In this document: positions 60,486-64,000 of the stretch, in pieces | How the letters are laid out: every line of letters starts with the position of its first letter | Position numbering within the stretch: position 1 is the first letter of the stretch | NCBI GenBank assembly: GCA_023386045.1 | Contig: JAEWKK010000010.1 | Location: 121,889-185,888, forward strand | DNA length: 64,000 nucleotides | Direction: 5' to 3' | Source: Bacteroidota bacterium | GTDB taxonomy: Bacteria > Bacteroidota > Bacteroidia > Chitinophagales > Chitinophagaceae | Notes under the pieces: generated by a model | Seen by the model: the letters and a program-made list of their open reading frames with translations, nothing else | Database searches by the model: none | Told to the model about the DNA's origin: nothing | Translations under genes and position numbers: made by a program

Positions 60486-61103
60486 TCAGTGGAGGAAGAA
60501 AGATAAAATACCTACCAATATCAGCACAATCCCGCTGATACGTTTTTCATTGTGTTCGATAAAATGAGCACTGAGCAGATTCACTCCTTTATGGCCCAGT
60601 GTTACAAGCAATAAAATTCCTGAGATACTCACAATAGCATAAACAATTGAAAGAAGGGTAACCGTTCCCATACCATAGGCGCCTGCTGATAAAAAAAGAC
60701 TTTCTACTTCAAGACAGGGTGAAAGGAACATCATGATGATAAAAATGAAGATCCATTTTCTTTTGCTCCTTTTGTATTGCACCACATCCTGCTGTGAACT
60801 GTGATGGTGGTGTGGCAGGTTCACTGTATAATAGATCAGTCCAAAAGCGATCAGCAAGACAGAAGATCCCACATTAATGGCATGACCATAATCTTCTTTT
60901 AATTCCTTTCCAATAAATCCAAGTACAATTCCCAGCGCCACGGTTCCCAGCACATGGGCAGTTGCTGATAAAAGCGTTACAGTGGTCACATCACGGATCT
61001 TCCATTGTTCAGACCTTGCCACAGCCACCAGCGGTAACCAGTGATTGGGGATAAGTGCGTGAATCAGCGCTAAAACAAATGTGCCTGCAACAAGACTAAA
61101 CAT
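60486..61103 (-). CDS. Polytopic membrane protein, NicO/sulfite-exporter-like (possible metal exporter)
   Basis: The protein has 205 residues and about six membrane segments. The N-terminal ALIHALIPNHWLPLVAVARS carries an HALxPNHW motif. TAHVLGTVALGIVLGF is in the second helix, and a His-rich loop (PHHHHSSQQD) precedes a basic stretch. These features resemble NicO/RcnA-type nickel-cobalt exporters and related families; the metal is not determined. It lies 39 nt downstream of the Cys-rich AraC regulator on the same strand, so regulator and exporter are probably one unit. Confidence 0.65.
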   Translation of the reverse strand: MFSLVAGTFVLALIHALIPNHWLPLVAVARSEQWKIRDVTTVTLLSATAHVLGTVALGIVLGFIGKELKEDYGHAINVGSSVLLIAFGLIYYTVNLPHHHHSSQQDVVQYKRSKRKWIFIFIIMMFLSPCLEVESLFLSAGAYGMGTVTLLSIVYAIVSISGILLLVTLGHKGVNLLSAHFIEHNEKRISGIVLILVGILSFFLH

Positions 61104-61142
61104 GAAGGAAGTTAAAGGTTAAAGGTAAAGGCCTGAGATGAA

Positions 61143-62075
61143 CTATCGCAATAAGAGTTCGCAGGGCTTGAGTCCCGTGTGTTTTTTAAAAGCCGTGGAA
61201 AAATGAGAAATAGAGGAGTATCCTAAAAGAACTGAAACCTCTGTTACGGTCAGTCCTTTTTCATACAAAAGATATTTGGCATGCTCCATCCGCTGGCTCT
61301 GGTAGAAATCGAAGATGGTAGTGCCGAACATTTCCTTGAAGCCTTTTTTCAAATAGCATTCGTTCATGGCTACCTTACGACTCAACTCGCGGATGGTGAT
61401 AGGCTCACCAATATGCTGGAGCAGGATCTGTCTTGCCTTTGTGATCTTCTCCCTGTCTGCTTCATTGGCCAGGAACTTATGAGTCACTACATCCAGCTGC
61501 TTTTCATCCATGCAGTCAAGGCTGTAAAGAAGAAGCATCTGCGTCTGGGCATTAACAAAAATATTTTCCAGGTTGCCGCTATAATTATGATTGAGCAGGG
61601 CTTCAAGGGCCATTCTTGTCCTTCCGCAAAGTGGCAGGGTCTTTACAAAGGGCTGACCATGCCTGAAAGAAAGAATATCCTCGCTCATGGTGTTATTGCT
61701 GATCCTCGACTTCAGGAACTGCTCTAATAGTGTGGAAGTGAAAACAAAACTCAAAAAGTCAACGCTTTCCACTTTCTCTTCGCAGCTAAAAGAAGCATGG
61801 GCACGGCATTGGGTGCATTCCGACTGGTCGCGGCGGCAATAAATATTACCAATAGTGCAAAATCTTAATTCAAGATAATTTTTGGAGCTGTCGCTTGATT
61901 CGTAATGATAATTGATCACACCCACATCATCAGCCAACCAGTTTTCAGGCCGGGCATAGCGTTTAATGGAATACTGAACTGAACCCGGTATGCGGCTGCT
62001 TACTCCAAAAAGAAGTTCCGTGGCCGGTTTTGCGGGTTCGATATGTGACCTTTTAATAGAAATTGCGCTCTGCAT
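61143..62075 (-). CDS. AraC-family regulator with a Cys-rich sensor-like motif
   Basis: The protein has 310 residues. The C-terminal 105 form two helix-turn-helix units of AraC type (ITIRELSRKVAMNECYLKKGFKEMFG, then LTVTEVSVLLGYSSISHFSTAFKKHTG). The N-terminal part has five Cys in RFCTIGNIYCRRDQSECTQC and on to FSC (C73, C80, C87, C90, C98), which could bind a metal, heme or thiol-reactive signal. It lies immediately upstream of the exporter-like gene and near the heme cluster; the target is unproven. The predicted promoter makes a nearly leaderless transcript. Confidence 0.82.
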   Translation of the reverse strand: MQSAISIKRSHIEPAKPATELLFGVSSRIPGSVQYSIKRYARPENWLADDVGVINYHYESSDSSKNYLELRFCTIGNIYCRRDQSECTQCRAHASFSCEEKVESVDFLSFVFTSTLLEQFLKSRISNNTMSEDILSFRHGQPFVKTLPLCGRTRMALEALLNHNYSGNLENIFVNAQTQMLLLYSLDCMDEKQLDVVTHKFLANEADREKITKARQILLQHIGEPITIRELSRKVAMNECYLKKGFKEMFGTTIFDFYQSQRMEHAKYLLYEKGLTVTEVSVLLGYSSISHFSTAFKKHTGLKPCELLLR

Positions 62076-62083
62076 CGGAACTG

Positions 62084-62091
62084 CAAAATTA
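62084..62091 (-). promoter_or_regulatory. Predicted -7 promoter element of the AraC-family gene
   Basis: TAATTTTG on the minus strand fits TAnnTTTG and ends 8 nt before the ATG. A TTTTG lies 17 nt upstream of it. Confidence 0.45.
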
Positions 62092-62144
62092 AGCCCTGAG
62101 GCTCAAACCAAAAGGCTGATTCATCAGACTTTCGTCATATTTAT

Positions 62145-62152
62145 TACTTTCG
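62145..62152 (+). promoter_or_regulatory. Possible -7 promoter element of lpxC-fabZ
   Basis: TACTTTCG differs from TAnnTTTG at one position and ends 4 nt before the ATG. The layout is like that of glyS (TACTTTTG, 5 nt, ATG). Confidence 0.35.
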
Positions 62153-62156
62153 CCCC

Positions 62157-63578
62157 ATGCAGCAAACGAATCACTGTTCTGATTTTCAACATACGCTGGC
62201 ATCTTCCATAACTATAACGGGTGTAGGCATCCATACGGGACAAAACGTGGAAATGACATTAAACCCTGCCGAACCCAATACCGGCATCGTTTTCAGGCGG
62301 ACCGACCTTCCGGGATCTCCTACAGTTAAAGCAGATGTGGACAATGTGGTAGATACCACCCGCAGTACTACCATTGAAGCCAATGGTGCAAGGGTGAGCA
62401 CCATCGAACACCTGATGGCTGCCCTGGTTGGCAACCGTATCGATAATGCATTGATCGATATCAATGCCATTGAAGTTCCCATCCTTGATGGAAGCTCCGA
62501 ACCATTTATCGAAGCCATTCAAAAAGCCGGAACGCAAAAACAGGACGCGCCAAGGGTTTACTATACCCTTCAGCACAACATTACCTTTACCGACGAAGAG
62601 AAGAAAGTGGAAATGGTGGCTCTGCCCTACGATGAATTCCGCATCAACACCCTGATCGATTTCAATTCACCTGTACTGGGCACCCAGCATGCGGCACTGA
62701 AAAATATTGCTGACTTCAATGAAGAAGTGGCACCCTGCAGAACCTTTTGTTTCTTTCACGAACTGGAATACCTGATCGATCATAACCTGATCCAGGGTGG
62801 CGACATTAATAATGCCATTGTAGTGGTTGACAAAGCAGTGACGGATGAACAGGTGAAACGCATCTCCAAGGTTTTCAAGAAAGAAGATGTCAAAGTAAAT
62901 GAAGGTGGCATCCTCAATAACCTGGATCTCAGGTTTCCCAATGAACCCGCAAGACATAAACTGCTGGATGTGATCGGCGACCTGGCACTGGTAGGCATGC
63001 CTTTCAAAGCCCATATCATTGCCAACAGGCCCGGGCATTCAAGCAATGTGGCCTTTGCCAAAAAGATCAAGGAACACCTGAAGAAAAATAAAAATAAACA
63101 GCAGGCACCTGCTTATGATCCCAATAAGCCACCGGTTTATGATATTCATGCCATCGAAAAGAAACTTCCGCACCGCTATCCTTTTTTATTGATCGATAAG
63201 GTGATCGAAGTTTCTGAAAAGCATATTGTAGCCATCAAGAATGTTACTTATAATGAGCCGTTTTTCCAGGGTCATTTCCCGGGCAACTGTGTAATGCCAG
63301 GCGTATTACAGGTGGAGGCACTGGCTCAAACCGGTGGTATACTTACCATTCCCGATGATGCGGAAGATGACTATGATACTTATTTTCTGAAGATCGATAA
63401 TTGCAAGTTCAAGAACAAAGTGGTTCCTGGAGACACGCTCATTCTCAAGATGGAATTACTCAATCCTGTGCGTCGTGGTATTTGTGAAATGAAAGGAACT
63501 ATTTTTGTCGGCGATAAAATTGCAGCTGAAGCTGATTTAGTAGCGCAAATTGTAAAGAAACCTAAAGTGAAACCATGA
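62157..63578 (+). CDS. lpxC-fabZ: LpxC-FabZ fusion: UDP-3-O-acyl-GlcNAc deacetylase and 3-hydroxyacyl-ACP dehydratase
   Basis: The protein has 473 residues. LpxC (about 1-305) removes the acetyl group in the committed step of lipid A synthesis, with the zinc ligand His85 in IEHLMAALVGNRIDN and LDVIGDLALVG and RPGHSSN later on. A charged linker (KKNKNKQQAPAYDPNKPP) leads to FabZ (about 320-470), with HRYPFLLIDKV and the active-site GHFPGNCVMPGVLQVEALAQ. This fusion is typical of Bacteroidota. The stop overlaps the lpxA start (ATGA), so the genes are translationally coupled. Confidence 0.96.
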   Translation: MQQTNHCSDFQHTLASSITITGVGIHTGQNVEMTLNPAEPNTGIVFRRTDLPGSPTVKADVDNVVDTTRSTTIEANGARVSTIEHLMAALVGNRIDNALIDINAIEVPILDGSSEPFIEAIQKAGTQKQDAPRVYYTLQHNITFTDEEKKVEMVALPYDEFRINTLIDFNSPVLGTQHAALKNIADFNEEVAPCRTFCFFHELEYLIDHNLIQGGDINNAIVVVDKAVTDEQVKRISKVFKKEDVKVNEGGILNNLDLRFPNEPARHKLLDVIGDLALVGMPFKAHIIANRPGHSSNVAFAKKIKEHLKKNKNKQQAPAYDPNKPPVYDIHAIEKKLPHRYPFLLIDKVIEVSEKHIVAIKNVTYNEPFFQGHFPGNCVMPGVLQVEALAQTGGILTIPDDAEDDYDTYFLKIDNCKFKNKVVPGDTLILKMELLNPVRRGICEMKGTIFVGDKIAAEADLVAQIVKKPKVKP

Positions 63579-64000
63579 TCTCCCCTTTGGCTTCCATTCA
63601 TCCCGGTGCAAAGCTTGGCAACAATGTAACTGTTGAACCTTTCGCGGTAATTCATGATAATGTGGTGATAGACGACGACAGCCATGTGATGTCGCACGCG
63701 GTGATCATGACTTACAGCCGCATTGGGAAATCCTGCAGGATCTATCCCGGCAGTGTAATCGGCGCCATTCCGCAGGATCTGAAATTCATGGGAGAAGAAA
63801 CTTTTGTTGAGATAGGCGATCATACCACTATCAGGGAAACTGTTACCGTTAACCGCGGCACAAAGGATAAATTCAAGACCGCCATCGGCAGCGATTGCGT
63901 GCTCATGGCTTACTCTCACGTGGCGCATGTCTGTATTGTTGGTGATCATGTGATCCTTGCCAATGGTGTACAGCTTGCGGGGCATGTTGAAGTGGGTGAC
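63575..64000 (+). CDS. lpxA: UDP-N-acetylglucosamine acyltransferase, N-terminal part (cut by window edge)
   Basis: LpxA transfers a hydroxyacyl chain from ACP to UDP-GlcNAc, the first step of lipid A synthesis. The 142 visible residues start MISPLASIHPGAKLGNNVTV and form left-handed beta-helix hexapeptide repeats. GAIPQDLKFMGEETFVEIGD and TTIRETVTVNRGT are LpxA hallmarks, and HVAHVCIVGDHVILANG holds the catalytic His. The gene continues past position 64000. It overlaps lpxC-fabZ by four bases. Confidence 0.95.
   Translation, partial: MISPLASIHPGAKLGNNVTVEPFAVIHDNVVIDDDSHVMSHAVIMTYSRIGKSCRIYPGSVIGAIPQDLKFMGEETFVEIGDHTTIRETVTVNRGTKDKFKTAIGSDCVLMAYSHVAHVCIVGDHVILANGVQLAGHVEVGD

Overview
The window is chromosomal DNA from an aerobic, Gram-negative member of the Bacteroidota, most likely a Chitinophagaceae-type organism. 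The evidence is type IX secretion (four large secreted proteins with C-terminal sorting domains, plus the regulator PorX), an LpxC-FabZ fusion, HemJ, oxygen-dependent HemF, and promoters of the TAnnTTTG type. The repeat-laden intergenic DNA is also unusual. I found no rRNA or tRNA genes, CRISPR arrays, phage genes or transposases.

Layout. 1-14.9 kb: a LytS-type kinase fragment, a lamin-tail secreted protein, dxs, scpA, mscL, a PPK2 kinase, a DMT exporter, frr, a WecA-like transferase, a transketolase N-terminal subunit, a LolE-like permease, rbfA and an MsbA-like exporter. 15-21 kb: a secreted protein flanked by a 110-bp inverted repeat, acyl-CoA dehydrogenase, a PhnP-like hydrolase and a DUF3857 protein. 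21-28 kb: porX, divergent from an HD phosphohydrolase and lpxD, then gyrB. 28-47.4 kb: envelope and secretion genes (carboxypeptidase-like and PagL-like proteins, two S8 proteases, a beta-propeller protein) with mfd between them. 47.5-59.6 kb: a ferredoxin reductase, glyS, and a nearly complete heme pathway (hemJ, hemH, hemA-C-D-E-F-B-L). 59.6-64 kb: a DUF3817 protein, a metal-exporter-like protein with a Cys-rich AraC regulator, lpxC-fabZ, and the start of lpxA.

How it works together. The hem genes make heme from glutamyl-tRNA. lpxD, lpxC-fabZ and lpxA make the first lipid A intermediates, and the PagL-like protein may trim lipid A. PorX regulates the secretion system that would export the sorting-domain proteins encoded here.

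The most striking feature is outside the genes. Many intergenic regions are filled with degenerate 7-bp tandem repeats (consensus about RG[T/C]NN[A/G]T, in several families). They nearly always read outward from the adjacent gene, so regions with an array on both sides form large inverted repeats. The GGTGAGT family usually ends in GAGTATCC and is linked to further modules: four tandem terminator-like hairpins after the transketolase gene, and a near-identical 110-bp inverted pair around one gene. Two other repeat classes (CACAAAG type and AATCTGTG type) occupy two more gaps. porX and the HD-lpxD unit appear to fire from an interlocked, perfectly symmetrical divergent promoter, with a heptamer hairpin in the predicted porX leader.
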